A DNA stretch of 64,000 nt, from NCBI RefSeq assembly GCF_900110685.1, contig NZ_FOES01000003.1:1-64000 (forward strand). The letters are read 5' to 3'. The translations under genes and the position numbers were made by a program. Origin of the DNA: Piscibacillus halophilus. Its GTDB lineage: Bacteria; Bacillota; Bacilli; Bacillales; Alkalibacillaceae. Below, piece after piece: positions 1 through 8,055 of this stretch (the stretch's first letter is position 1; every line of letters starts with the position of its first letter). The notes beneath the pieces were generated by a model. The model was given only the letters and a program-made list of their open reading frames with translations. It had not been told where the DNA came from and searched no databases.

Positions 1-24
1 AAAATTAAAAAAGAGTATAAAAAA

Positions 25-60
25 ATCGTGGAGAACATCAATTTTGATGTCTTCCACGAT
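25..60 (-). terminator. Rho-independent terminator downstream of the MATE gene
   Basis: A 16-bp stem with one mismatch (arms 25-40 and 45-60, tetraloop) is bordered by A runs on the left and T runs on the right. It can therefore terminate transcription on either strand. It lies 31 bp beyond the stop of the minus-strand MATE gene. Confidence 0.85.
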
Positions 61-90
61 TTTTTATTTTACTGGGTTTTGTCCCAGCCT

Positions 91-1446
91 CTAACCACTT
101 ATCAAAACCTTCCTTTTATTTACAAAAAACAGTCTAACCGATAATGCAATGGCACCAAATCCTAATCCAGTTATGAGGCCAACCCAATAACCATATGGAC
201 CTAGCGCGGTAAAATTAGCCGCGACATATCCAGCTGGAAGTCCTAGCACCCAAAAAGAGACTAGCGCAATTACGGATGTGACATTGACATCTTTATACCC
301 ACGCAACGCTCCTTGGATTGGGGTCCCAATTCCGTCCGATAATTGGAAAAAGATAGCATAAATTAAAAAGTGCTGCATCAGTCCAATGACTACAGGGTCA
401 TTACTGTATAACATGGCGACATGCTCACGGAACATATAAATCAAAATCCCGCTAACTAACGAAAAGATCACTCCAGAACTAATCCCAATCTTGGCATAAG
501 CCGTCGCTTCCCTTAATCGATTAGCTCCTACTTCAAAACCGACCGCAATGGTAAGCGCCATGGCAATTGCCAATGGCAGCATGTAAAACAACGTCGCAAA
601 ATTAATCGCGGCTTGGTGGGCAGCTATGGTTTCAGTATTATAAACACTCATCAATAATGTAATGGCTGCAAAAATACTTGTTTCAAAGAAAATCGTTATC
701 CCAATTGGAATACCAATCTTCAATTGTTCCTTCCACGCCGTAAAAGATGGCCGTTCAATTGCTGAAAAAACTTGATAGCGATTAAAAGGAGCTCTCTTTT
801 GTACAATCCAAACAGATATACTCGCGGAAATTAAGTAAGTGATGGCAGATGCCATTCCTGCCCCAATTCCACCAAAAGCAGGAACTCCCCACTTACCGAA
901 AATAAATAGGTAATTAAAGAAAACATTCAAGGGCAAAGCTAATAATATAATCAGCATAGAAATCTTTGTCTGCCCCAGCGCATCAATAAATGACCTTAAT
1001 AAATTAAATAAGAATAGTGGAACCATTCCAATGCCAAGACTCACTAAATAGTATTTAGCAATATGACTTACTTCTTCCTCTAAAGATAATGCGTTTAGAA
1101 CAGGTGTCAACACAAATATTCCGATTATAAAAATGAGTACAGCAATGCAAACAGACAGGTAGACCCCTTGCCTTATTACATGTGTAATCTGATTGGTTTT
1201 CTGAGCACCCATTAATTGAGAGACAATCGGTGGGATTGCCATTAAAATTCCTGTTACACCAGTAAGAATGGGAACCCAAATGGACGACCCGATCGCAACA
1301 CCTGCTAAATCATTCGCGCCTGCTCGCCCCGCCATAATCGTATCAAAAAAATTCATTAAATAGAGGCCGACTTGAGTGACCAAGATCGGAATTAATATTT
1401 TAATAAATAGTGACAGTTTTTCTGAAATCCCATGAGTTTCGTACAT
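91..1446 (-). CDS. MATE family multidrug/Na+ efflux transporter (NorM-like)
   Basis: The 451-residue integral membrane protein has the size and the repeated 12-helix pattern of MATE exporters, which expel drugs or metabolites in exchange for Na+ or H+. The N-terminal half carries the family-type stretch MNFFDTIMAGRAG and then GVTGILMAIPPIVSQLMGA. The second half repeats the layout from about residue 240, with hydrophobic helices and the segment IQGALRGYKD. The ATG start at 1446 follows a GGAG/GAGG ribosome site by about 8-12 nt. It is monocistronic: the next gene upstream is divergent and a terminator follows. The fold is recognisable; the substrate cannot be read from sequence. Confidence 0.93.
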   Translation of the reverse strand: MYETHGISEKLSLFIKILIPILVTQVGLYLMNFFDTIMAGRAGANDLAGVAIGSSIWVPILTGVTGILMAIPPIVSQLMGAQKTNQITHVIRQGVYLSVCIAVLIFIIGIFVLTPVLNALSLEEEVSHIAKYYLVSLGIGMVPLFLFNLLRSFIDALGQTKISMLIILLALPLNVFFNYLFIFGKWGVPAFGGIGAGMASAITYLISASISVWIVQKRAPFNRYQVFSAIERPSFTAWKEQLKIGIPIGITIFFETSIFAAITLLMSVYNTETIAAHQAAINFATLFYMLPLAIAMALTIAVGFEVGANRLREATAYAKIGISSGVIFSLVSGILIYMFREHVAMLYSNDPVVIGLMQHFLIYAIFFQLSDGIGTPIQGALRGYKDVNVTSVIALVSFWVLGLPAGYVAANFTALGPYGYWVGLITGLGFGAIALSVRLFFVNKRKVLISG

Positions 1447-1538
1447 TATTCAACCTCGCTCCTATTCAAAACGAACGACATTTGTTAATATGACATTATA
1501 CTTGATTTTACTTGATAAGAATAGAAGGGAAGACATGT

Positions 1539-2609
1539 ATGAGTCAAAAATCGATCGTCTTTACCGGTGGAGGTACAGCAGGCCATGTAGTCGTGAACTT
1601 GGCTCTAATACCTGAATTTTTAAAGGAAGGTTATGATGTTCATTACATCGGTTCATATAATGGAATTGAAAAAGATTTAATTAGCCACTTAGATGGGGTA
1701 ACGTATCACGGAATTGCAACGGGGAAGTTAAGAAGGTATCTATCTAAAGAAAATATAAAAGATCCGTTCCGTGTTTTAAAAGGTATTTTTCAAGCAAGAA
1801 AAATACTTAAACAAGTTAAGCCTTCCATTGTGTTTTCAAAAGGTGGGTTTGTATCTGTTCCCGTAGTAATGGCTTCGAAAATGACGGGTGTTCCATCTAT
1901 TATTCATGAATCTGATTATACACCTGGTTTAGCTAATAAAATTGCGACGAAATTTAGCTCATATATCTTAACTACTTTTCCAGAAACAACAAAGCATTTA
2001 CCTGAAGAAAAAGTTAAGCATATGGGTGCAATTATTAGAGAAGAACTGTTTGAAGGTGACGCTAAAAAGGCTTATCAGTTCACAGGTTTAACAGAAGATA
2101 AACCGATTATCCTTGTGATGGGTGGAAGTGCTGGTGCACAGAAAATTAATGAATCTGTTCGGTTGGCATTACCAACTTTATTAAAAGACTTCCAAGTTAT
2201 TCATTTATGCGGAAAAGGGAAAATCGACCCATCCGTTCAACAGGCTGGATATGTCCAATATGAGTACATTTCGGAGGAATTAAAAGATTTATTTGCGATT
2301 ACAGATGTGGTGATTTCGCGTGCTGGTTCGAATGCTATCTTTGAATTTTTAGCCTTAAGAATTCCGATGTTACTGATTCCTCTTTCAAAACAATCGAGCC
2401 GTGGTGATCAAATTTTAAATGCGAACTCATTTAAAAAACAAAATTATGCGGAAGTGATTGAAGAAGAGGAATTAACAAGAGAACATCTAGTTCAAAAAAC
2501 AGAGGACTTGTATCAAAACCGTGATACTTATAAATATAAAATGATGCAATATCAACCTCAAGAAGTAAAGCAAGATGTCGTAGAACTGATTAAACAAACC
2601 ATGAAATAA
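1539..2609 (+). CDS. murG: UDP-GlcNAc:undecaprenyl-PP-MurNAc-pentapeptide GlcNAc transferase, staphylococcal-type MurG
   Basis: MurG adds GlcNAc to lipid I to make lipid II at the inner face of the membrane in peptidoglycan synthesis. The protein opens with the glycine-rich donor loop FTGGGTAGH and has the family segments FSKGGFVSVPV, HESDYTPGLANKIA, VMGGSAGAQKIN and ISRAGSNAIFEFLALRIPM (UDP-GlcNAc site). From the chosen ATG at 1539 it is 356 aa; an upstream in-frame TTG at 1512 is rejected because the GAAGGGAAG ribosome site lies just before the ATG. In wording it resembles the stand-alone MurG of staphylococci more than the dcw-cluster enzyme of B. subtilis, and here too it stands alone. 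Whether a second murG exists elsewhere in the genome is not visible. Confidence 0.93.
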   Translation: MSQKSIVFTGGGTAGHVVVNLALIPEFLKEGYDVHYIGSYNGIEKDLISHLDGVTYHGIATGKLRRYLSKENIKDPFRVLKGIFQARKILKQVKPSIVFSKGGFVSVPVVMASKMTGVPSIIHESDYTPGLANKIATKFSSYILTTFPETTKHLPEEKVKHMGAIIREELFEGDAKKAYQFTGLTEDKPIILVMGGSAGAQKINESVRLALPTLLKDFQVIHLCGKGKIDPSVQQAGYVQYEYISEELKDLFAITDVVISRAGSNAIFEFLALRIPMLLIPLSKQSSRGDQILNANSFKKQNYAEVIEEEELTREHLVQKTEDLYQNRDTYKYKMMQYQPQEVKQDVVELIKQTMK

Positions 2610-2612
2610 AAA

Positions 2613-2640
2613 AGCTCAAGGGAGATTACCTCTCTTGAGC
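2613..2640 (-). terminator. Terminator between convergent murG and the germination operon
   Basis: A stem of about 10 bp (GCTCAAG.../...CTTGAGC) with a short loop is followed on the minus strand by AGCTTTTTTA. It best serves the minus-strand ger operon and sits in the 38-bp gap between the two convergent stop codons. Confidence 0.8.
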
Positions 2641-2647
2641 TAAATTA

Positions 2648-3790
2648 TTATTCAATAATTCCATAACTACGTATAGTAGTTGATACATTCACTTGAACAT
2701 CAATATCTTGAAACATGTCACGCCATTGTTCTTTCGTGATATTTTTCCCCTCTTTTTTAGATTTATATTCTTTTCCAAAACCATAGAAATCAGCATTGGC
2801 TTCTTTAGACTTCTCAATTAATTCTTCAATTTTAGTTTCTATTTGCTTATTGATTGTTTTTTCAAGCAGATCTAATGCTTCTCTGTTACTTAAGTCAATT
2901 CGTTCGGTTAGTTCAACGAGTCTACCTTCAAGATTTATATCTACTCTGTATTTTAAGTTCTCAATATCTGTGATTTTTACGTCAGTCTTATTACTGATTT
3001 TTTCTAAGACAACAAAGACTTGATCAGAATCGGGTTTTTCGTAACCCTCCATATAATTAAGAAACGACTCTATAGGGAAGTTTAGTTCAACTTTACCTTC
3101 TTTTAATTGTTTCGTCATTAATAACACATAAAAAATATCGTCTAATGGAAGTTCATCTACATAACGATCATCTTGAAATATAGCTAGCCCAGTTAATTGA
3201 GCTTTATCATTATGATTTTCAATAATAGGTACTAATGGATCCTGTCCAATTGTAAAAAATGCTCGTGTAAATTCATGCAAAGTATTACTATTTAATTGCT
3301 CGTCTTCGATTGCTGTCTCAATCAACCGTTGAATGTAAGTCCCAATATTGGGTAACTGTTCATAGTTTGTAGCACTTAGAACGTGTTGAGTTGGCTGATT
3401 AGAAACGGCTATATACACCATATCAGATATAGCAGCGTCACGTTCTAAAGTATCAATATAAGGGAAAATGCCTCCTCTAGCTAATTCAGGTCCATACAAG
3501 ATGGTTCTAAGTTGGCGAGAAACGATTTTATATCCCGATTTTTTATTCGCATTTTTCTTTAACTCTCTAAATGTATGTCCCTCACTATAAATAATTTGAG
3601 AAGCATCTGTAATATCTGGGTTAAATTGAAATAACACTGTTGTCAATTGAAGCATGTCGTTACCATTTGCTTTATCGAACCCATAAGCGGTTACGATTCC
3701 TAATTGTTCTAGGACATTCTTTTCGACACAACCTGCCAGTAGAGTAAGTGACATTAAGTTAATGAGTATAAACTTAAGAACTTTTTGCAT
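2648..3790 (-). CDS. Ger(x)C family spore germination lipoprotein (germinant receptor C subunit)
   Basis: This is the C subunit of a GerA-type nutrient receptor in the inner spore membrane. A signal peptide ends in a lipobox (LTLLAGC), so the mature protein should be lipid-anchored outside the membrane. The 380-aa length and the segment GIVTAYGFDKANGNDMLQLTTVLFQ are typical of the family. Its start lies 17 nt inside the end of the B-subunit gene, so the two are translationally coupled. The last gene of a three-gene A-B-C operon, followed by a terminator. The germinant cannot be predicted. Confidence 0.92.
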   Translation of the reverse strand: MQKVLKFILINLMSLTLLAGCVEKNVLEQLGIVTAYGFDKANGNDMLQLTTVLFQFNPDITDASQIIYSEGHTFRELKKNANKKSGYKIVSRQLRTILYGPELARGGIFPYIDTLERDAAISDMVYIAVSNQPTQHVLSATNYEQLPNIGTYIQRLIETAIEDEQLNSNTLHEFTRAFFTIGQDPLVPIIENHNDKAQLTGLAIFQDDRYVDELPLDDIFYVLLMTKQLKEGKVELNFPIESFLNYMEGYEKPDSDQVFVVLEKISNKTDVKITDIENLKYRVDINLEGRLVELTERIDLSNREALDLLEKTINKQIETKIEELIEKSKEANADFYGFGKEYKSKKEGKNITKEQWRDMFQDIDVQVNVSTTIRSYGIIE

Positions 3791-4886
3791 TCTTTTTCTT
3801 CCCTTTCATTCGTTGTCTAATCGCAAATGGAAGGAGCACAAAAGGAAATCCAAAACCTAAAAATAACCCAACTCTACCTGTGAAATCCGTTAATTTATTT
3901 ACAAGTTCTCGGTCATCAAAGATTGAGACAAATAAGAGAGAAAATATAATCATGACAGCTAGACAATATTTTTGTTTCCAGCCATGAACACGCTTGCAAG
4001 TGAAACTAACCATCCAAGCGAGTAAAATCAGGTTTGGTAATATAACTAGAATCCATAACGCAACGGCTAATATATCAAAACGTTCAAACATTGGAAAAGA
4101 AATAACTTTAAACAATGTTAGAAGTGGCCAAACTTTTTCCTCCAATTGCCTAGGGGAAAAATACCCAATTGCAACCATGGTCGTTAATAAATACATAGCA
4201 ACAGTAAACACGATGGCAAATTGGCTATAACGTCCCACTCTTTTCTTATCGTTAATGAATGGATATACCATCCATAACAATTCAAACCCTAAAAACGTGT
4301 AAGAGGAAATTAACACGCCTTGGTAAATTTCATCTAATCCAACTTGAAACATAGGAAAATAGTTTCTCGAATCAATTTGAGTGATGGGTTTGTGTAATAA
4401 TCCAACCATCCATATTGAAGATAGAAAGAATACAAAGCTAGATCCAATGGCTACTCTTATTCCTCCATAGACGGCATACCAAACCAATGTCAGAAGGAGT
4501 AATCCAATGAACCAAGATTTCATTTGTGGGAAAATAAATACTTGGACAAATTCGATATAGTTTGCGATGACACTTAGAAATAGGAGTAAAAAGTATATGA
4601 CAAATAGTGAACTGACAACTAGGCCAACATATTTCCCCATCGATTTTGTTAAGATCCCGGGTAAATCTTCTTTTTCAAATGAATTTAAAACAAATACCAT
4701 ACAAGCAATGACTAAATGTAAAATTAACCCTGTTATAATAATGGGGATCCAACTGTCTTGTCGGGCTTCCATAAATACTAATCTAGGGTATCCAGCCATA
4801 CCAACACCGACTTGCATGGTGTGTAGAATAATAAATAAATACCAGGCTTTTATTTGATTTTCTTTTGGTATAGATAGACTTTTCAT
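3774..4886 (-). CDS. GerAB/ArcD-type endospore germination permease (receptor B subunit)
   Basis: A 370-residue membrane protein with about ten hydrophobic helices and the family N-terminus IKAWYLFIILHTMQVGVG, belonging to the spore germination permease family related to APC amino-acid transporters. In GerA-type receptors the B subunit binds the germinant. It starts 2 nt after the stop of the A subunit and overlaps the C subunit by 17 nt. It ends in a lysine-rich tail. Nothing looks broken. Confidence 0.93.
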   Translation of the reverse strand: MKSLSIPKENQIKAWYLFIILHTMQVGVGMAGYPRLVFMEARQDSWIPIIITGLILHLVIACMVFVLNSFEKEDLPGILTKSMGKYVGLVVSSLFVIYFLLLFLSVIANYIEFVQVFIFPQMKSWFIGLLLLTLVWYAVYGGIRVAIGSSFVFFLSSIWMVGLLHKPITQIDSRNYFPMFQVGLDEIYQGVLISSYTFLGFELLWMVYPFINDKKRVGRYSQFAIVFTVAMYLLTTMVAIGYFSPRQLEEKVWPLLTLFKVISFPMFERFDILAVALWILVILPNLILLAWMVSFTCKRVHGWKQKYCLAVMIIFSLLFVSIFDDRELVNKLTDFTGRVGLFLGFGFPFVLLPFAIRQRMKGKKKNAKSS

Positions 4887-4888
4887 AG

Positions 4889-6394
4889 CTATTCCTCAAT
4901 ATCCCGTTTTTTAGTATTGGATGGTTCCTCAAAACGTTTTTTATCTTTTGGCATATTTGAAGCGGCACGATAATTACTCTGGAGAAATGGAAGTCGCAAA
5001 ATCGAATTATCTAAGTCCTTGTAACGAAATGGATAAATTGGTGAAAAATATGGACGTTTTAAAGATTGCAGTTTTACGACATGAATTAAGATTAGGGCAT
5101 AGCTGTAGAAAATACCGATAACCCCCCAAAGGCCTGCCATAATGATTAATGGGAAACGCATGATTCGGATGGCAGTACCCATTAAATAACTAGGAATTGT
5201 AAATGAAGCGAGAGCACTAAGTGCCACTATAATAATTAAAATATTACTCGTAAAACCTGCTTGTACAATGGCCTGTCCAATTACGATACCGCCTACGATA
5301 CCCATTGTCTGACCGACTTTGGTTGGTAACCGTGCTCCGGCCTCACGAATTAATTCTATTAAGAACTCAAGTATTAGAGCCTCGAGCAATGGCGGAAATG
5401 GTACTCGAGAGCGCGAGTGACCTAGTGATACAAGTAAAGCTGTTGGTATAATTTCGTAGTGAAACGTTATTGCAGCAACATAAAACGGCGTTAATGTAAT
5501 CGATAGAAACATGGCAATCAAACGCATGAAACGAATGAACGTCCCCATGTTCCAACGAGTATATAAATCCTCAGTTGATTCAAAGAAGCTAAAGAAGTTT
5601 GTAGGTGCAATGACCCCGCTAGGACTTTTATCAACCATAACACCTATTTTTCCTTCTTTAATTTCATAACAGAAACGATCAGGTAATTCTGTCACATAAA
5701 GCTGTGGAAAAATAGAATATGAGTTATCTTCAATATATTGCGTTAAAACAGAGCTTTCTAGTACATCGTCTGTTTGAAGTTTGTTTAGTCTTCTACGCAT
5801 TTCTTTGACATTTTCGTCATCAGCGATACTCTTAAGATAAACGAGACGTACCTCGGTTGGAATCTCATTCCCAACAATGAATTTTTCAGTTACTAATGAA
5901 GGATTATCTAATCGCCAATGAATGATATTTAGATTAGTTTGTATCGATTCTGTAAAAGCAATTTGGGGTCCAAAGATCAGAGATTCAGTTTCAGCTCTCT
6001 CAGGCTCTCTTTGTTCTAGTTGTGGGACGCCATATGTAATGCAGTGCTCCTGCCCCTCTATATAAATAGCAACTGAACCCATCATTAAGTCTTCTCCAAT
6101 TTCTTTAAGAGAGGATCTTAGTTCTCCGCCTGAGATAGGGATCTTGTTCATTAATGATTCTGTGTTCCATTCTTCATCAGATTGCTGCATGACATGGATA
6201 ATGTGCTTGTAAATATTCTCTTTTTTAACCATGTAATTAATGAAAATAACAATTATCTTTTGACCTTGATGTTCGAATTGTTTGCTAGAGACATCTGGTG
6301 ACGATTGAAAAAAATCCTTTATGTCCGTCGCAAATTTATCAATTTCACATGGGAAATAGCTTGATGAAGTCTTTTTTCTGCTTCTCCGTCTCAT
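4889..6394 (-). CDS. GerA family spore germination protein (receptor A subunit)
   Basis: The A subunit of a GerA-type germinant receptor: a soluble N-terminal half (about residues 1-280, with RLVYLKSIADDENVKEMRRRL) followed by about five membrane helices from about residue 290, and a hydrophilic tail. The family stretch around GVIAPTNFFSFFESTEDLYTRW marks the junction. The ATG at 6394 is preferred over a longer reading to 6466 because GAAGGAGATCAAC precedes it; this gives 501 aa with the basic start MRRRSRKK typical of these proteins. First gene of the operon; a sigma-G-like promoter lies 28 bp upstream, consistent with forespore expression. Confidence 0.93.
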   Translation of the reverse strand: MRRRSRKKTSSSYFPCEIDKFATDIKDFFQSSPDVSSKQFEHQGQKIIVIFINYMVKKENIYKHIIHVMQQSDEEWNTESLMNKIPISGGELRSSLKEIGEDLMMGSVAIYIEGQEHCITYGVPQLEQREPERAETESLIFGPQIAFTESIQTNLNIIHWRLDNPSLVTEKFIVGNEIPTEVRLVYLKSIADDENVKEMRRRLNKLQTDDVLESSVLTQYIEDNSYSIFPQLYVTELPDRFCYEIKEGKIGVMVDKSPSGVIAPTNFFSFFESTEDLYTRWNMGTFIRFMRLIAMFLSITLTPFYVAAITFHYEIIPTALLVSLGHSRSRVPFPPLLEALILEFLIELIREAGARLPTKVGQTMGIVGGIVIGQAIVQAGFTSNILIIIVALSALASFTIPSYLMGTAIRIMRFPLIIMAGLWGVIGIFYSYALILIHVVKLQSLKRPYFSPIYPFRYKDLDNSILRLPFLQSNYRAASNMPKDKKRFEEPSNTKKRDIEE

Positions 6395-6421
6395 GTTGAT
6401 CTCCTTCAAATGTTTTATGAA

Positions 6422-6451
6422 TAGTATGTGATTGTTAAACGAAAATATGTA
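6422..6451 (-). promoter_or_regulatory. Sigma-G-type promoter of the germination operon
   Basis: On the minus strand CATACTA (complement of 6422-6428) is an exact sigma-G -10 element. TACATA (complement of 6446-6451) lies 17 nt upstream and matches the loose -35 consensus at four of six positions. Ger receptor operons are known sigma-G targets. The predicted RNA start is just before the ribosome site of the A subunit. Confidence 0.7.
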
Positions 6452-6496
6452 AATACTAATGCTCATACAATATAGATTTACAGTGGGTGAGGTCGT

Positions 6497-7519
6497 TTGA
6501 ATTTACAATTAGTAGAAGTATATGTGCCGAAGAAGAACTACCATTTTGTCGTAGAAAAGTTAAGAAGCTTTTCAAGAGAAGGGACTTGGAAAGAGGAAGA
6601 GTCTCATGATGAGAGAATTTTAATTAGGATGATTATTTCATCTGATTATGTTGAAGAAGTTTTAAACTATTTAGAAACCGTCTCAAGATCTTCCGAAGGA
6701 TTTGAAACTATTCTGTTCCCAGTGCATACGTACTTTTCTCATTTAACCATTCAGAAGGAAGAACAACCAAAAGAGGAACTACCAGAGGAAGAAGAAGAGG
6801 AAGAAGAAAAAAGAAAGTTTCTTCGGGCGAGTCGTCAAGAGTTAAAACATACAGTGGAAGAAAAAAGCGATTTAACTTTGAATTACACATTGTTAGTCAT
6901 ATTTTCTGCAATCGTGGCGACAGCTGGTTTTATGAAAGATGACACAGCCGTTGTCATTGGGGCGATGGCAATTGCTCCATTAATCGGTCCAGCTATATCA
7001 ATGGGATTTGCGACCGTTTTAGGAGATTTAAAGCATTTAGGAAAAGCTGCGTTTACCCTGTTTGCAGGGGTATTTGTAATTGTTTTGATTTCGGCTATTT
7101 TTGGTTTCTTTTTTGTGAATGGCACGGAATCTAGTCAGTATATAAACCGAACAGAAGTGACGCTAGCCGATTTCTTTTTAGCCTTAGCAGCTGGAGCAGC
7201 GGGGGCTATGTCAATCTTAAATCGATTATCTAGCAATTTGGTCGGGGTCATGGTCGCAGTTGCCTTACTCCCGCCCGTAATTACCTTCGGGATGTCTATA
7301 GGGCAAGCATTATGGACGGATACGTACGGAGCATTTTTATTAATTATGACGAATATTACATGCATAGTTCTGAGTGCTGTGATCATATTCTTTATAAGTG
7401 GAGTCCGACCAGTCAGGTGGAAAGATGAATCCATGATTAGTGTATCGAGACTTGTATCAATCTTTTTTATTTCAATTATTGCAGCGATTATTTTTGTCAT
7501 TATTTTCATAGGCTTTTGA
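6497..7519 (+). CDS. TIGR00341/DUF389 family membrane protein
   Basis: A 340-aa protein with a soluble N-terminal domain (residues 1-85), a very acidic linker (EEEEEEEEKR, about 97-107) and about six membrane helices from about residue 130. The stretch TAGFMKDDTAVVIGAMAIAP is the DUF389 signature. The family is widespread but its function is not established. Translation appears to begin at TTG 6497 after GGTGAGG. It is transcribed away from the ger operon. The annotation as a family member is firm; no role is inferred. Confidence 0.88.
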   Translation: MNLQLVEVYVPKKNYHFVVEKLRSFSREGTWKEEESHDERILIRMIISSDYVEEVLNYLETVSRSSEGFETILFPVHTYFSHLTIQKEEQPKEELPEEEEEEEEKRKFLRASRQELKHTVEEKSDLTLNYTLLVIFSAIVATAGFMKDDTAVVIGAMAIAPLIGPAISMGFATVLGDLKHLGKAAFTLFAGVFVIVLISAIFGFFFVNGTESSQYINRTEVTLADFFLALAAGAAGAMSILNRLSSNLVGVMVAVALLPPVITFGMSIGQALWTDTYGAFLLIMTNITCIVLSAVIIFFISGVRPVRWKDESMISVSRLVSIFFISIIAAIIFVIIFIGF

Positions 7520-7520
7520 T

Positions 7521-7558
7521 GCAATTTCAAAAACTTTTCGAAATTGTGTTGCTTTTTT
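7521..7558 (+). terminator. Terminator of the DUF389 gene, overlapping the next -35
   Basis: The arms CAATTTC/GAAATTG (7522-7528, 7540-7546) are followed by TTGCTTTTTTG. The T-rich tail also contains the -35 hexamer of the downstream bmr leader promoter, so the two elements are packed together. Confidence 0.6.
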
Positions 7559-7577
7559 GATTTTAACAGTATATAAT
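7549..7577 (+). promoter_or_regulatory. Sigma-A promoter of the bmr leader
   Basis: TTGCTT (7549-7554) and a perfect TATAAT (7572-7577) are separated by 17 bp. The expected RNA start near 7584 gives a short 5' leader before the ribosome site of the first leader peptide. Confidence 0.7.
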
Positions 7578-7619
7578 CTTTAAAGTAATTAGAAAAAACA
7601 GGTAAAGGAGGTCACGAAA

Positions 7620-7724
7620 ATGATAAGAGTACAAATCAATGGACAGCATGCAGTAGAAGTATTAAAAATTCAATATTTAAATATCGTGACCAAACCTATA
7701 GATACCTGGAATAGCTCTTTATAG
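7620..7724 (+). CDS. BmrB-like leader peptide (34 aa)
   Basis: A short ORF of 34 codons with an excellent ribosome site (AAAGGAGGTCACGAAA-ATG). It encodes a peptide starting MIRVQINGQHAVEVLKIQY and ends 46 nt before the terminator stem. In B. subtilis the bmrC/bmrD genes are preceded by bmrB, a leader peptide whose translation senses ribosome-targeting antibiotics. Position, size and competing RNA arms argue for the same role here. No sequence identity with BmrB is claimed. Confidence 0.68.
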   Translation: MIRVQINGQHAVEVLKIQYLNIVTKPIDTWNSSL

Positions 7725-7770
7725 GGTTATATCGTTGTCTTTATATTTATTGTTAAAAATCAGGTGAATT

Positions 7771-7804
7771 AACGTCGCGATTATATGATGATCGCGGCGT
7801 TTTT
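7771..7804 (+). terminator. Attenuator terminator hairpin
   Basis: An 11-bp G+C-rich stem (7771-7781 with 7791-7801, one G-U) with a 9-nt loop is followed by TTTTTGTTGTTT. It would stop transcription before bmrC unless its 5' arm is captured by the leader ORF sequence at 7683-7690. Confidence 0.8.
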
Positions 7805-7811
7805 GTTGTTT

Positions 7812-7847
7812 ATAAAGCACATTTGGCCACGGTCAAGTGTGCTTTAT
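7812..7847 (+). other. Second long hairpin in the bmr leader
   Basis: A stem of 16 pairs (7812-7827 with 7832-7847, two G-U pairs) closes a 4-nt CACG loop and is followed by TTATATAGACTTTGTTTTT. The tail is only moderately T-rich, so it may be a backup terminator, an RNA-stabilising element or a structure that acts with the second small ORF. Confidence 0.6.
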
Positions 7848-7916
7848 TTATATAGACTTTGTTTTTATGAGCAACAGAGTCATTATGTTTCAAAATTCAA
7901 AAGGAGAGTGAAGAAA

Positions 7917-8018
7917 TTGTTTAAGATTTCATTTGAGATTTACCGTAATGGAATTCGCAAACGAATTAACATTGAATTTCATTTATTTAGTAGGCAGCAT
8001 AGGCTGGATGACGGTTAG
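7917..8018 (+). CDS. Second small leader ORF (33 aa) just before bmrC
   Basis: A TTG-started ORF of 33 codons behind AAAGGAGAGTGAAGAAA, ending 37 bp before the bmrC start. The peptide begins MFKISFEIYRNGIRKRINIE and looks like a beta-hairpin with a central NG turn, a pattern loosely shared with the first leader peptide (QINGQ). An in-frame upstream extension exists but would run through both hairpins and has no ribosome site. It may be a second leader or a small protein; the ribosome site is the main evidence. Confidence 0.5.
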   Translation: MFKISFEIYRNGIRKRINIEFHLFSRQHRLDDG

Positions 8019-8055
8019 TTAACATCAAAAATTGAATTAAAAGGGGGAATCATAA

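Larger units (their letters stand above)
7610..7804 (+). promoter_or_regulatory. Leader-peptide transcription attenuator upstream of bmrCD
   Basis: Four RNA segments can pair in two exclusive ways. Segment 1 (7610-7617, GGTCACGA, overlapping the leader ribosome site) is a perfect complement of segment 2 (7684-7691, TCGTGACC, inside the leader ORF). Segment 2 (7683-7690) can instead pair over 8 bp, with one G-U, with segment 3 (7774-7781, GTCGCGAT). Segment 3 is the 5' arm of the terminator with segment 4 (7791-7801). A ribosome held on segment 1 would free segment 2 to block the terminator. The pairing is read from sequence; the mechanism follows the known ribosome-mediated attenuation of B. 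subtilis bmrBCD. Confidence 0.72.

Noticed and set aside
7785-8018. 77-codon ORF covering the second bmr leader peptide
   Set aside because: Its first 44 codons run through two hairpins and lack a ribosome site; only the last 33 codons, behind AAAGGAGAG, are kept.
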